Below, in pieces: positions 7,560-15,231 of a stretch of DNA of 64,000 nucleotides (positions are counted from its first letter, which is position 1; every line of letters begins with the position of its first letter). The stretch is taken from IMG/VR virus record IMGVR_UViG_3300046003_004989, positions 1 to 64,000 of that record. One strand, written 5' to 3'. The translations under genes were made by a program, and so were the position numbers. The stretch comes from a virus. Below the pieces are notes generated by a model. That model ran no database searches. It was not told the origin of the DNA and saw only the letters and a program-made list of their open reading frames with translations.

Positions 7560-7858
7560 TATACTTTGAATCGTTTTAAGACTTTCATTCTGTCAATTTC
7601 ATAACCCATTCCTTCTAAACTTTTTGTATCGAATATCGGTTGATTTGTTTTGCCGTCTAACATTACTCGGTCATATACACCATTAGCTTTATTTCTAACA
7701 ACGAAACAATATACATTTAGAGCATCATCTTGAGTTCCACTACCCCAAAGTTCGGATTTCTTACGAGCATATTGAGTAGATGTCTTATCATGAAACCATT
7801 CATGAGTTTCGGATTCGAAGTACAATCCGTCATGTTCTAAAAATTCATTTCTATCCAT
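7559..7858 (-). CDS. Hypothetical protein (99 aa)
   Basis: An alpha/beta protein with a short beta hairpin region (LNVYCFVVRNKANGVYDRVM). It overlaps the gene at 7851-8066 by 8 nt (ATGGATAG junction). Unknown function. Confidence 0.7.
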   Translation of the reverse strand: MDRNEFLEHDGLYFESETHEWFHDKTSTQYARKKSELWGSGTQDDALNVYCFVVRNKANGVYDRVMLDGKTNQPIFDTKSLEGMGYEIDRMKVLKRFKV

Positions 7859-8066
7859 TGTATACGTAGAATCTAGGGTTACTATTAACTGGAGTGTTCC
7901 AAACTGCTAAAGGTCGAGCATAATATGTGCCAAATTGAATTGAACGATAGATAACCATCGTTTCGTCAGTTTCTGTGTTATTAGCTAAGTGAAGAACTTC
8001 ATACAGACCGCCTTTGTAATGCTGATAAATCTTTCCAGGAATTACATTTTTAAATTCGATGTTCAT
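7851..8066 (-). CDS. DUF1653-like small protein (71 aa)
   Basis: The sequence PGKIYQHYKGGLYEVLHLAN followed by ETMVIYRS resembles the DUF1653 fold (pattern: G.Y.HyKG..Y.V...A.h.et.e..VvYr). These are small beta-barrel proteins of unknown biochemical role, common in phages and bacteria. It ends with TAG, one of the few amber stops in the window, and that stop overlaps the next start. Confidence 0.65.
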   Translation of the reverse strand: MNIEFKNVIPGKIYQHYKGGLYEVLHLANNTETDETMVIYRSIQFGTYYARPLAVWNTPVNSNPRFYVYNG

Positions 8067-8067
8067 A

Positions 8068-8367
8068 TTATTTGATATGTTTGATTGTTCCTATTATATG
8101 CCCATTGTGTACAATATTATCTCCATCGATTTTACCCATCTGACGAAGACAATCTATTTCATTTGGAATCGGTAGAGGCTTCCAAGGTTTTCTCTTACCA
8201 CCGAATCGATAATCTAGTTGCTTTTGTAAATCTCGATAAGCTCCATCATTACTAGATGTTGCATTATTAAAGACTTCCTTAAACCAAAGGATGTTTGAAA
8301 GGTGTTGATGTCCTATTCGATCAAAACGTTTTCTACGTCCTAATGCTGTTGTCCAATATCTTGCCAT
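8068..8367 (-). CDS. Hypothetical basic protein (99 aa)
   Basis: A Lys/Arg-rich N-terminus (MARYWTTALGRRKRFDRIGH) and a helical middle. Could bind nucleic acid, but no domain is recognised. Confidence 0.65.
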   Translation of the reverse strand: MARYWTTALGRRKRFDRIGHQHLSNILWFKEVFNNATSSNDGAYRDLQKQLDYRFGGKRKPWKPLPIPNEIDCLRQMGKIDGDNIVHNGHIIGTIKHIK

Positions 8368-8369
8368 AA

Positions 8370-8579
8370 TTATTTGATTACTTTAAAGTATGCGTTATTT
8401 GCATATCTACCATAGATTTTACTACCGTCATTGGTAATGATATATTTTTCATCTAGGTCTATGTTAACTACGGCAACCTCTCTGAAGAATATTTCATCTG
8501 AATCAGAATCTTCGTCTTTATAACCGACTTTGATTTTATCGCCTAATTTGATTTCTAAGATATTAACGTAATTTGACAT
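8370..8579 (-). CDS. Small acidic beta protein (69 aa)
   Basis: Starts MSNYVNILEIKLGDKIKVGY and carries a Asp/Ser/Glu-rich loop (EDSDSDE). Probably a small barrel. It is the first gene of the operon driven from the promoter at 8605-8636. Confidence 0.65.
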   Translation of the reverse strand: MSNYVNILEIKLGDKIKVGYKDEDSDSDEIFFREVAVVNIDLDEKYIITNDGSKIYGRYANNAYFKVIK

Positions 8580-8604
8580 AGTGTTTCTGTTTTAATTTAT
8601 AAGA

Positions 8605-8636
8605 CAAATATAAAACAAAAACTCGACAGTAGAAAC
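8605..8636 (-). promoter_or_regulatory. Bacteroidota-type promoter
   Basis: TATATTTG at 8605-8612 and GTTTCTAC at 8629-8636 (minus strand), 16 nt apart. The upstream box lies in the terminator loop. Confidence 0.75.
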
Positions 8637-8644
8637 TGTCGAGT
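8621..8644 (-). terminator. Intrinsic terminator
   Basis: A perfect nine-pair stem (8621-8629 with 8636-8644) followed by TTTTTG on the minus strand. It ends the dehydrogenase operon. Confidence 0.85.
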
Positions 8645-8671
8645 CAATTATTTTCAAAAAGTTATTAACAA

Positions 8672-9553
8672 TTAGATGACTAATTCAGCAACTCCTACAG
8701 ATCTTCCGTTTTCATATGAGTAGAAACCTTTTCCACTTTTCATTCCTAAATTCCCTTGAAGAACCATTAGCTTAAGTAGAATGGAAGACTCATATTTGTT
8801 ATCATCAAGTCCTTCTTGCAATTCATTCATGATGCTTAGACAAACATCTAATCCAATATAATCTGCAAGTTGTAGTGGACCCATTGGATGAGCACAACCG
8901 AGTTTCATTGCAGTGTCTATTTCATTTACACCTGCAACTCCAGTATGTAGAATATCAATAGCTTCATTTAACATTGGAATGAGTAGTCTATTAACGATAA
9001 AACCTGGAGAGTTCTTTACATAGACAGGTGTCTTATCTAATTGAGTACATAGATGAGTAATTTCTACTGCAGTTTCAATTGATGTAGCTTCACCTAAAAC
9101 GATTTCAACTAACTTCATAGATGATACTGGATTGAAGAAGTGCATTCCGATGAATCTTGATCTGTGATTTGTTCGATGTGCTAAAGCATCAATTGAAAAC
9201 GATGAAGTGTTAGTAGCAAATATACAATCGGTTTGTGCATAATCTTCGATCAAAAGAAACAGATCCATCTTCTTCCTGAAAACCTCAGGGATAGCTTCAA
9301 TGACTAAATCGGCAACTCTAATAGACTCATAAGTCGTATCGAATGATAGATTTTCTTTGATGGTTTTTGCTTCTTCTTCGGTAATTCTACCTTTCTTAAG
9401 CGATGTTGCAACTGTTGAATTGATAGATTCTTCAGCAGCATTAATGGATTTCTCTTTAGGATTGATTAGAGTTACATCAAACCCTTTTGATGCAAATAGC
9501 TGAGCAATACCTTTACCCATTTGACCTGAACCGATAACTGAGATGTTCTTCAT
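8672..9553 (-). CDS. 3-hydroxyacyl-CoA (3-hydroxybutyryl-CoA) dehydrogenase
   Basis: This 293-residue protein is full length for the short 3-hydroxybutyryl-CoA dehydrogenase family (about 280 aa). It has the Rossmann motif GSGQMGKG (residues 8-15), the ATNTSSFSI substrate segment, the GMHFFNPV motif with catalytic His, the KNSPGFIVNRLL helix and the C-terminal GP.QLADYIGLD dimer domain. It interconverts 3-hydroxyacyl-CoA and acetoacyl-CoA using NAD(H). This is unusual in a phage. Together with the acyl carrier protein (14673) and thioesterase (52984) it suggests redirection of host acyl metabolism, which is inference. Confidence 0.93.
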   Translation of the reverse strand: MKNISVIGSGQMGKGIAQLFASKGFDVTLINPKEKSINAAEESINSTVATSLKKGRITEEEAKTIKENLSFDTTYESIRVADLVIEAIPEVFRKKMDLFLLIEDYAQTDCIFATNTSSFSIDALAHRTNHRSRFIGMHFFNPVSSMKLVEIVLGEATSIETAVEITHLCTQLDKTPVYVKNSPGFIVNRLLIPMLNEAIDILHTGVAGVNEIDTAMKLGCAHPMGPLQLADYIGLDVCLSIMNELQEGLDDNKYESSILLKLMVLQGNLGMKSGKGFYSYENGRSVGVAELVI

Positions 9554-9994
9554 TTATAGTAGTTTGTGCCAAAACTTATTTGGCAGATGAATGTTTCGTA
9601 CATATGTGCAATCTCTAAATAGAGGTGCTACATCTTTTGGCTTAAGCCCTGCTAACCCACAACCTACTTCCGTAACAAGGAATATGAGATGTGGATTGTC
9701 TTTTGCGAATTGAATAAAATCATCTACAAAAGGTTTAATTTCTGTTATTGTAAGAGTTCGACGAACCGATGCATCTTTTGTAGGTATTCCGTAAGTTCGA
9801 CCTTGCAGTCCAGCTCCTTGACCCCATTTAGCACCCCAACCCAAAGCAGTTTTTGCTGCACCCTTTCCATGTCTTCCAGAAAGGTTTGAGCCGAATACGA
9901 AAATCTCACCTTCAGATAATTTCTTTATTTCATCAGGTGTGATGCGATTATACACATCATTATCGTGCTGACGCATCAATTCATCTAGGCTCAT
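9554..9994 (-). CDS. Macro-domain-like phage protein (A1S_2505 type)
   Basis: The sequence GEIFVFGSNLSGRHGKGAAK and then GLQGRTYGIPTKD, with a later TEVGCGLAGLKPKDVAPLF, matches the A1S_2505-type family found widely in phages. It resembles macro domains in its Gly-rich ligand loops. Macro-type folds bind or hydrolyse ADP-ribose derivatives; the actual ligand of this family is not known to me. It overlaps the exonuclease gene by 14 nt and abuts the dehydrogenase. Confidence 0.8.
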   Translation of the reverse strand: MSLDELMRQHDNDVYNRITPDEIKKLSEGEIFVFGSNLSGRHGKGAAKTALGWGAKWGQGAGLQGRTYGIPTKDASVRRTLTITEIKPFVDDFIQFAKDNPHLIFLVTEVGCGLAGLKPKDVAPLFRDCTYVRNIHLPNKFWHKLL

Positions 9995-10655
9995 CTTTTA
10001 TCAAATTATAAAGTTTCATATTCCATTTAGCATCAATTAAAGCATCATGTTCACCTTCTGGATCAGGACAATTGTTATATTTCCATTCTGCTCCAAGACC
10101 TCGTTCAACCATCATTTGTTTAAGGTCCATACAGAAGTAAGGGAATCCTTTAGGTAAATCGATCATTCTACCGAACAACCAACAGAAAACTACCCAATCA
10201 TAATCAGCAAAATAACCGTAAAAGTCTACAGGAAATTTATGCTTAACTTCTTCCCAATTAGCAATTGCATTAGGATCGTTTATTCCAGATGTCTTATAGA
10301 CATATTCGGTAACTTCCTTTGCAATTCTAGCTCTAGATTTTCCGTGCCAATGAAGTAGATTTTTCAATCCACTCTTATTCCATTCCATTAGATCTGGATG
10401 ATATGTCTTACCGTAAGTTCCTTCATATGAGAGTAACTCTTGATAGACTTGATATAGGACGTTATCTCTTAACCATTCGTTATTCCATGCTGCATCGACA
10501 TCGAATTCATTACATATTGCATAGTAAGTTTCGTCATTTTCACTAACAATACCAATCGAGATCAGCTCAATTGTATCTACTTTATCAATGGTAATTCCTA
10601 AGAATTTTATAGGCTTTTTCCTTTCATGGAATTCAGTGTCTAAGAAGTATTTCAT
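9981..10655 (-). CDS. DEDD 3'-5' exonuclease/exoribonuclease-like protein
   Basis: The N-terminus MKYFLDTEFHE carries the DxE metal-binding pair, later Asp residues occur in DYDWVVFCWLFG, and the C-terminus has EGEHDALIDAKWN, the final H...D motif. This is the layout of the Rv2179c-type 3'-5' exoribonuclease family (PF16473). 224 residues is about one whole domain. Likely substrate is RNA or DNA 3' overhangs in the cytoplasm. It ends with TGA inside the next gene. Confidence 0.85.
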   Translation of the reverse strand: MKYFLDTEFHERKKPIKFLGITIDKVDTIELISIGIVSENDETYYAICNEFDVDAAWNNEWLRDNVLYQVYQELLSYEGTYGKTYHPDLMEWNKSGLKNLLHWHGKSRARIAKEVTEYVYKTSGINDPNAIANWEEVKHKFPVDFYGYFADYDWVVFCWLFGRMIDLPKGFPYFCMDLKQMMVERGLGAEWKYNNCPDPEGEHDALIDAKWNMKLYNLIKDEPR

Positions 10656-10664
10656 ATTTGTGTA

Positions 10665-10799
10665 TTAAAACCATAAGCCGGATAATCTAACTTCTCCGTC
10701 CGTATAGTGTATTATTTTGTATTTCCAAATAACGTAAGAATCCGGTTGTTTTGGAAATTCATGGTATGTTATTTTTTCAACAAGTTTATTCAATTCCAT
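10665..10799 (-). CDS. Small protein (44 aa) filling the gap
   Basis: An ATG at 10799-10797 overlaps the end of the gene at 10786-11304 and runs to TAA at 10665, filling the gap. The sequence starts MELNKLVEKITYHEFPKQPD and ends in an aromatic beta-like stretch. Unknown function; support is the exact fit between neighbours. Confidence 0.55.
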   Translation of the reverse strand: MELNKLVEKITYHEFPKQPDSYVIWKYKIIHYTDGEVRLSGLWF

Positions 10800-11304
10800 A
10801 TTGTCCTTTTACTATTCTGCCTTTGTCAATATCTGCTTGTATATAAAATGAAATAGCATCAATCCAAAATTCTACTGAACTCATTTCCATTCCAGGATAT
10901 ACTTTTAAGTCTTTGATGATTTTATCGTTGACAGCGATTCGATTTCCTCTACTTGCTTGAACTTTGTATTCGTTGAATTTTTCTTGTAACCCTTTAAGAA
11001 GTTGCCAATACGATCTGCACTTGTTTGCCAGATCGTTGTACTCTTCATCACCTGCAAACACCATTTTCCCACTTTCGTCAATAATGAAAAAGCCTTGCCC
11101 AAAGGCGTGTCCGTAGTCACCGTATAGATGTGTCGGATTGTAACTATGAATGGTTCTGCTACCATTTTCATAAACGGTAACATTATTTCCCATGTGGTCT
11201 TTGTAACTTTCTCTGATTTTTGGACCTTCCATCCTCGGGGATATTGGTATGATTTCTGATGCGATTGATTTGGCACTAACATTTTTTATTATAGGGAAGT
11301 TCAT
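10786..11304 (-). CDS. Hypothetical protein (172 aa)
   Basis: A mixed protein with a beta-rich middle (NVTVYENGSRTIHSYNP; YGHAFGQGFFIIDESGKM) and a helical C-terminus. No signal peptide or known motif. A second open frame across the same region (10905-11282) is a shadow. Confidence 0.7.
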   Translation of the reverse strand: MNFPIIKNVSAKSIASEIIPISPRMEGPKIRESYKDHMGNNVTVYENGSRTIHSYNPTHLYGDYGHAFGQGFFIIDESGKMVFAGDEEYNDLANKCRSYWQLLKGLQEKFNEYKVQASRGNRIAVNDKIIKDLKVYPGMEMSSVEFWIDAISFYIQADIDKGRIVKGQYGIE

Positions 11305-11305
11305 A

Positions 11306-11557
11306 TTAAGCTTTAAATTCTAACCATTCACCTTCTCTCTGCTCTGATCTCCAAACAATATCCTTCCAACCTGCTTCGATATATCTGCCTTTTAGAATTC
11401 TAAAGTGATTCGGTGTCATTCCACTAGGAATTGAAATAGATATTGAGGATCCGCCAGGAGAGAAGTGACTATTAGAAAGTAGATGATCTAATTTCTTTTC
11501 AATAATAGTTGCTTCAGATTTCAGTTTCTCATTGAGCATTTCTGGTGATATTGCCAT
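11306..11557 (-). CDS. Hypothetical protein (83 aa)
   Basis: A helical N-terminus followed by a Gly/Ser turn and a short beta segment (SSISISIPSGMTPNHFRILK). Its start overlaps the C-terminus of the membrane protein gene at 11529-11723. Unknown. Confidence 0.65.
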   Translation of the reverse strand: MAISPEMLNEKLKSEATIIEKKLDHLLSNSHFSPGGSSISISIPSGMTPNHFRILKGRYIEAGWKDIVWRSEQREGEWLEFKA

Positions 11558-11723
11558 TTGTCTTTTCTGTTAATCGGTTGTATAATAATTGGATAACGAA
11601 TTCAAGTCCTATGAGTTCTAACCAATGTTCCATTTTCATTATGTCTTCTCGTTGGTATATAAGTATGAATGATATAATAAATACGATAATCATACACAAT
11701 ACCCAAGTTGGTATTCTTTTCAT
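11529..11723 (-). CDS. Single-pass membrane protein (64 aa)
   Basis: One hydrophobic helix at residues 6-23 (TWVLCMIIVFIISFILIY), then an amphipathic segment. It overlaps the next gene by 29 nt and starts 1 nt after the NADAR gene stop, so it is co-expressed. Unknown function. Confidence 0.65.
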   Translation of the reverse strand: MKRIPTWVLCMIIVFIISFILIYQREDIMKMEHWLELIGLEFVIQLLYNRLTEKTNGNITRNAQ

Positions 11724-12200
11724 TTATTTCTGGTTTTGCCAGAACGTACGTATATTTGTTAGGATCTTTCCTAAATGATTTTGACCTTCACCATTTTCAT
11801 TACAACCCCATATCATGTCGTTCCAGTGATTAGTTTCTTCAAGATAAGCATTACCTGTTTCTAGAAGTTTTTCTCTAATGCCTTTGTTTCGATAGAATTT
11901 ATCAAAACATACGGTTGCCATTACGTCATACTTAACAGCTTCCCAATCTTCTCTCAATTTAATTTTTCTACCTAAGACTTTTGCTTCTTTAGGTTCAATG
12001 TATCTGAATTGTTCCCTTTGTAATGGGTCTACAGTTTTAGCAGCCATAAAAGCATTTTCAGTTGATGGGTACATGACACCATCGAAATACACTGGACATT
12101 GATGAAAGTTCGATAAGAATCTGTAAGGTCCGAAGAAGCCTTTGATTTCCTTTTCGTTATGTACGATATAAGGACGTTCTTGTAAATTAACTACTATCAT
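11724..12200 (-). CDS. NADAR-family protein (YbiA/RibX-like N-glycosidase fold)
   Basis: The segment FFGPYRFLSNFHQCPVYFDG followed by YPSTENAFMAAKT is the diagnostic NADAR signature. The C-terminus (WNDMIWGCNENGEGQNHLGK) carries the conserved W(G)...G.NxLG element. 158 residues is a full domain. Members hydrolyse N-glycosidic bonds of riboflavin intermediates, and some remove ADP-ribose from guanine in DNA, reversing DarT-type toxins. In a phage a counter-defence role is attractive but inferred. Confidence 0.92.
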   Translation of the reverse strand: MIVVNLQERPYIVHNEKEIKGFFGPYRFLSNFHQCPVYFDGVMYPSTENAFMAAKTVDPLQREQFRYIEPKEAKVLGRKIKLREDWEAVKYDVMATVCFDKFYRNKGIREKLLETGNAYLEETNHWNDMIWGCNENGEGQNHLGKILTNIRTFWQNQK

Positions 12201-12216
12201 AATTTTCTATTTAAGA

Positions 12217-12225
12217 GTTATATGA
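12217..12225 (-). promoter_or_regulatory. CATATAAY box upstream of the NADAR gene
   Basis: Minus strand TCATATAAC, 16 nt before the NADAR ATG, overlapping the end of the capsid-like gene. Confidence 0.4.
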
Positions 12226-13063
12226 GCCCTTTTGCCAATTGGATTTGTTGAGTGTAATAGATTGTATTAGACTCAGGAGTTGCAAGTATTTGTGAATGTT
12301 CGATCAGAGAATAAGTCTTTGCCATATGTTCAGGGGATTGAGTCTCAATCACTTCTCGATTAACGAAGAAATAATGTACACCTGCATCAACTTCAGTTCC
12401 ACTGAATCCATAAACGATAGTCTCATCACTAAATGGCAAATATCTATTAGCATAAACTGTAATTCGATTACTGAGAACTCCAATCTTTTCTATTTCACCT
12501 GCAAAAGTCTTCTGTTCGAGTGGAGCATGAACAAATGCAGGATGTTCTTGCAAAGCAGAAGCAACTCTTGAATTCACTACAATAAAATTATACGAACCCT
12601 TGTAATTATATTTGTAACCTTCACCTGCAGATCGATGAATGAATGCGCCTAAAGTATTGATGTCATTGAACTTCGGTAAAAATCGATAACCAAACCATTT
12701 TGTGATGAGATTCTTCAACCAAGCAAATCTGATAGGTTTGATAGATGGATTCTTTGAACCTAACTCTCTCATCATTTCATAGATCTTAATTTCATTTTGA
12801 GTATCTAACTCAACTTCCATTTTAGATCTAGCATAATCTGCTAGTCTCAATCCAACAACTGATAACTGTCTTTCTTGTTCGTTAGTCACTCGAAGAGTCA
12901 TAGTTTTCATATCAGTCTTATAGACCATCTTCATCTTTTCAAGTTCGATATGATCGAATTGAGTTTCTTCTTTCTTATGAAGAGTTTCCATCGGCTTTAG
13001 GTATTCAAAAATACCTTGCATTGTCGGCTTCTTATGAGTTCGAATGATATTGAGTAGTCTCAT
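12218..13063 (-). CDS. Capsid-like protein, possible gp23-type C-terminal domain
   Basis: The C-terminal third (about residues 165-255) reads VGVLSN-like: IGVLSNRITVYANRYL, then VYGFSGTEVDAGVHYFFVNR. This is reminiscent of the T4 gp23 major capsid end (agRykVyvd...VGykG..e.DaGiyYapY). The N-terminal part is helical. At 281 residues it is about half of gp23, so it may be a head vertex, a capsid paralogue or a derivative. No cleavage signal of the capsid-targeting type is visible. Evidence is by eye only. Confidence 0.45.
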   Translation of the reverse strand: MRLLNIIRTHKKPTMQGIFEYLKPMETLHKKEETQFDHIELEKMKMVYKTDMKTMTLRVTNEQERQLSVVGLRLADYARSKMEVELDTQNEIKIYEMMRELGSKNPSIKPIRFAWLKNLITKWFGYRFLPKFNDINTLGAFIHRSAGEGYKYNYKGSYNFIVVNSRVASALQEHPAFVHAPLEQKTFAGEIEKIGVLSNRITVYANRYLPFSDETIVYGFSGTEVDAGVHYFFVNREVIETQSPEHMAKTYSLIEHSQILATPESNTIYYTQQIQLAKGLI

Positions 13064-13557
13064 TATGCTAATTTGAAGTTACGTAAAAAAGATCTTAATG
13101 CAACTACTCTTTCTGCTTCTTCTCTGTCTTCAGAGAATTGAGATATCCAAGGAGCATAATCGGATTCAAGAGGTTTAGAATCCCATCCAGTAGAAACATA
13201 AGCACCTTTATAATCAGGATATGCGTCTTTGTCCCAAATTCTATCATCTACTAAAAATACAACTGCTGTCAATTGATCTCCTAAGTCCGGTTCGAAGAAC
13301 TCTGCAGTAGGTACTCCATATACGTCTTTCAACATTTCTGCATACTGATTCAATGTTCCAGGAGTTAAACCGCTCGTATTTGTAGTTCCACCGTTTAGGA
13401 TGATAAAAGTCTTATCAATACGGGACCATCTGTGGTATGCAGGTTCTTGGCTATATTGAATACCGTATTCAACTACAGCATGTCCATATTGAATACCTTG
13501 TTGAATCGGAGAAATGTTATACGGAACTAAGCCGTACATTCTATATTTTCTTTCCAT
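13063..13557 (-). CDS. Pth2-like (peptidyl-tRNA hydrolase fold) protein
   Basis: The N-terminus YGLVPYNISPIQQGIQYGHA resembles the Pth2 opening (strand, then S...K..aQ.gHA). The segments KTFIILNGGTTN and FFEPDLGDQLTAVVFLVDD resemble the central Pth2 strands and EPD-type substrate loop. 164 residues is somewhat longer than Pth2 (about 120). A role in recycling peptidyl-tRNA would fit the translation genes nearby, but catalysis is uncertain. Confidence 0.5.
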   Translation of the reverse strand: MERKYRMYGLVPYNISPIQQGIQYGHAVVEYGIQYSQEPAYHRWSRIDKTFIILNGGTTNTSGLTPGTLNQYAEMLKDVYGVPTAEFFEPDLGDQLTAVVFLVDDRIWDKDAYPDYKGAYVSTGWDSKPLESDYAPWISQFSEDREEAERVVALRSFLRNFKLA

Positions 13558-13921
13558 TTTTTACTTTTTTACATTTGATTGTAGGGTACCAACTATCACC
13601 TATAACGTTATTCATAGCTGACCAATCCCCTCTAAGTTCTAATTCATCTTTACGAATACCAACTACTTCAAATTGTTCGTTTTCGTAATAATCTGTAGTG
13701 ACTTTATCTCCTAAAGAATATCGATCTTCATTATACTCACTTAAGACTTTGATAAAGATGTTCTTGTTCATATCACAGCCAAGCGGCATTCGAACTTCTC
13801 GGTTTTCCTCTAATACACCTATCTTGATTTGAGAGATGTTATCTTCGAAAATTGAAATAGCTTTATCAACATCCACATCAGGGAATTTAGTTCTCATGTG
13901 AGCTTTGAAAGGTGTTTCCAT
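13541..13921 (-). CDS. Hypothetical protein (126 aa)
   Basis: The start is METPFKAHMRTKFP, whose ATG overlaps the PspC stop. The longer frame only reads PspC in another frame. Helical N-terminus, beta-rich C-terminus ending in a basic tail (KCKKVKNGKKI). Unknown. Confidence 0.7.
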   Translation of the reverse strand: METPFKAHMRTKFPDVDVDKAISIFEDNISQIKIGVLEENREVRMPLGCDMNKNIFIKVLSEYNEDRYSLGDKVTTDYYENEQFEVVGIRKDELELRGDWSAMNNVIGDSWYPTIKCKKVKNGKKI

Positions 13922-14094
13922 TATTTTTCTTCGGTTAAAATGAGTATAAGTAAGTAGGCAACTAACGATTGTGGAATGAAGATAAATGCTAATCTCCAAA
14001 AGATAGAGTCTATGCCTGTGTATTCCTCTAGACCTCCACAAACCCCTCCAAGCATACTGTTTTGCTTGGAGCGGTAGTATTTTTTATTATCCAT
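13921..14094 (-). CDS. PspC-domain mini membrane protein (57 aa)
   Basis: An ATG at 14094-14092 overlaps the ClpP stop, and the TAA at 13921 overlaps the next start. The sequence MDNKKYYRSKQNSMLGGVCG, then GLEEYTGIDSIFWRLAF, matches the PspC domain: basic start, GVCGGLAEY-like core, hydrophobic helix IFIPQSLVAYLLILIL. Membrane-stress regulators of the Psp system carry this domain. A phage copy may protect or signal at the inner membrane during infection (inference). Confidence 0.85.
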   Translation of the reverse strand: MDNKKYYRSKQNSMLGGVCGGLEEYTGIDSIFWRLAFIFIPQSLVAYLLILILTEEK

Positions 14095-14663
14095 TATAGT
14101 ACTTCGTCTATTACGCCTAATTTGAGAGCTTCATCTGTTTCGATAAACCAATCTTTTTTGCCTTTGTAAATTCTTTCCAATTTCTTAGCAGTAATTTTCG
14201 TATACTCTAATGTATGATCTTCAATCATCTTTTGAAGTCTCATTGTTTCTACTACTTCTTCCTCTAGATCTTTTGCTTTACCGATAGCACCTGAAGATAC
14301 TTGATGATATAAGTAAGTTGATTTTGGATATCCGAAACGACGATGTCCTGCAATCGAGATTAAGAATCCACAACTCATGGCACAACCTGTTACGATGGTA
14401 TGGACTGGGATTTTACTTGCTCTCATAATTCCAAGTAAACCGAAACATTGATAAACATATCCGCCATATGAATCGATAAACAAACGGATAGGTTTCGGTT
14501 CGTATTTCAAATCATAAGCTGCGTATATTTTTTCTAATTGCTCGTCATCTTCATTGATTGCAATAATAGCTTTAGATATTTCATTGATCGATGCTTGATC
14601 GACTTGTTTTGCTAAGAACAATTTACGTTCTATCGGAGCAGGTAAGTTAAGTGCTGATGCCAT
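14094..14663 (-). CDS. clpP: ATP-dependent Clp protease proteolytic subunit-like
   Basis: 189 residues with ClpP-fold features: oxyanion strand FIDSYGGYVYQCFGLLG (residues 63-79), nucleophile Ser97 in TGCAMSCGFL, catalytic His120 in YLYHQVSSGAIG, and Asp171 in KKDWFIETDEAL. The triad is intact. It lacks a long propeptide. It forms a barrel protease working with a Clp ATPase, probably of the host. In T4-like phages the prohead protease gp21 is of another class, so this is more likely for targeted degradation of host proteins or head maturation; the role is not settled. Confidence 0.9.
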   Translation of the reverse strand: MASALNLPAPIERKLFLAKQVDQASINEISKAIIAINEDDEQLEKIYAAYDLKYEPKPIRLFIDSYGGYVYQCFGLLGIMRASKIPVHTIVTGCAMSCGFLISIAGHRRFGYPKSTYLYHQVSSGAIGKAKDLEEEVVETMRLQKMIEDHTLEYTKITAKKLERIYKGKKDWFIETDEALKLGVIDEVL

Positions 14664-14672
14664 GTGTAAATT

Positions 14673-14909
14673 TTAAATTTTGTGATTTTCTATTGAATCA
14701 AGTACGTCTTTTACAGTTTCCCACTCTTCCATTTCTTTATCGGAAATTCTGATATCAAATTCCTTTTCAACTTCAAGTGTCAATTCAACAACGTCCAATG
14801 AGTCTAATTCTAAGTCGTTATGAAGATTCAATTCTAGTGAGATTTCTCCTCCTTCAAATGGAATACGTTCTATAATCATCATTTGAAGTCTTTCTAAATT
14901 AGTCTTCAT
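14673..14909 (-). CDS. acpP: Acyl carrier protein
   Basis: Start set at MKTNLERLQM, overlapping the acidic gene stop. 78 residues, the standard ACP length. The helix II motif DLELDSLDVVELTLEVEKEF contains the phosphopantetheine Ser37 in DSLD, followed by helix III (KEMEEWETVKDVLDSI). It carries acyl groups for fatty-acid synthesis. A phage-borne ACP could alter membrane lipids or interact with host ACP-binding proteins. It lies next to ClpP and IF-3. Confidence 0.93.
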   Translation of the reverse strand: MKTNLERLQMMIIERIPFEGGEISLELNLHNDLELDSLDVVELTLEVEKEFDIRISDKEMEEWETVKDVLDSIENHKI

Positions 14910-15231
14910 CTTCGTCATCCTCATCTTCTTCATCATCCCAATACTCTACTTGAGTTAGGAATTCAGTGAATCCAAATTCATCTCCGACATATTTTCGGAT
15001 AACTTTTGCATCTTCATCTGATATTTTCTTAAATGACAGTTCACCTAATAGTTCAGATCCATCTGAATATTCGATATCTTCATTTGTTCCCACACAGATA
15101 GTGAAAGATGTTTGTCGATCATTTAATTTTTTCTTAAGGTCTTTCGCTTCTTTGTCTGATACGATAGAAAATCCTGCGATATCCATTTCATCAGCCCAAT
15201 TCGAATCCCAAGTGATAATTACTTTACTCAT
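14899..15231 (-). CDS. Hypothetical protein with acidic tail (110 aa)
   Basis: Alpha/beta body starting MSKVIITWDSNWADEMDI and a C-terminal run of D and E (about residues 98-110). It overlaps the ACP start by 11 nt and the next gene by 4 nt. The acidic tail could be a nucleic-acid mimic. Unknown. Confidence 0.7.
   Translation of the reverse strand: MSKVIITWDSNWADEMDIAGFSIVSDKEAKDLKKKLNDRQTSFTICVGTNEDIEYSDGSELLGELSFKKISDEDAKVIRKYVGDEFGFTEFLTQVEYWDDEEDEDDEDED

Noticed and set aside
10905-11282. Alternative 125-codon frame overlapping the gene at 10786
   Set aside because: Shadow frame with poor composition; the 10786-11304 frame fits operon spacing.
13922-14041. Long N-terminal extension of the gene at 13541
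   Set aside because: That stretch is the PspC gene read in another frame; the ATG at 13921 overlaps the PspC stop.
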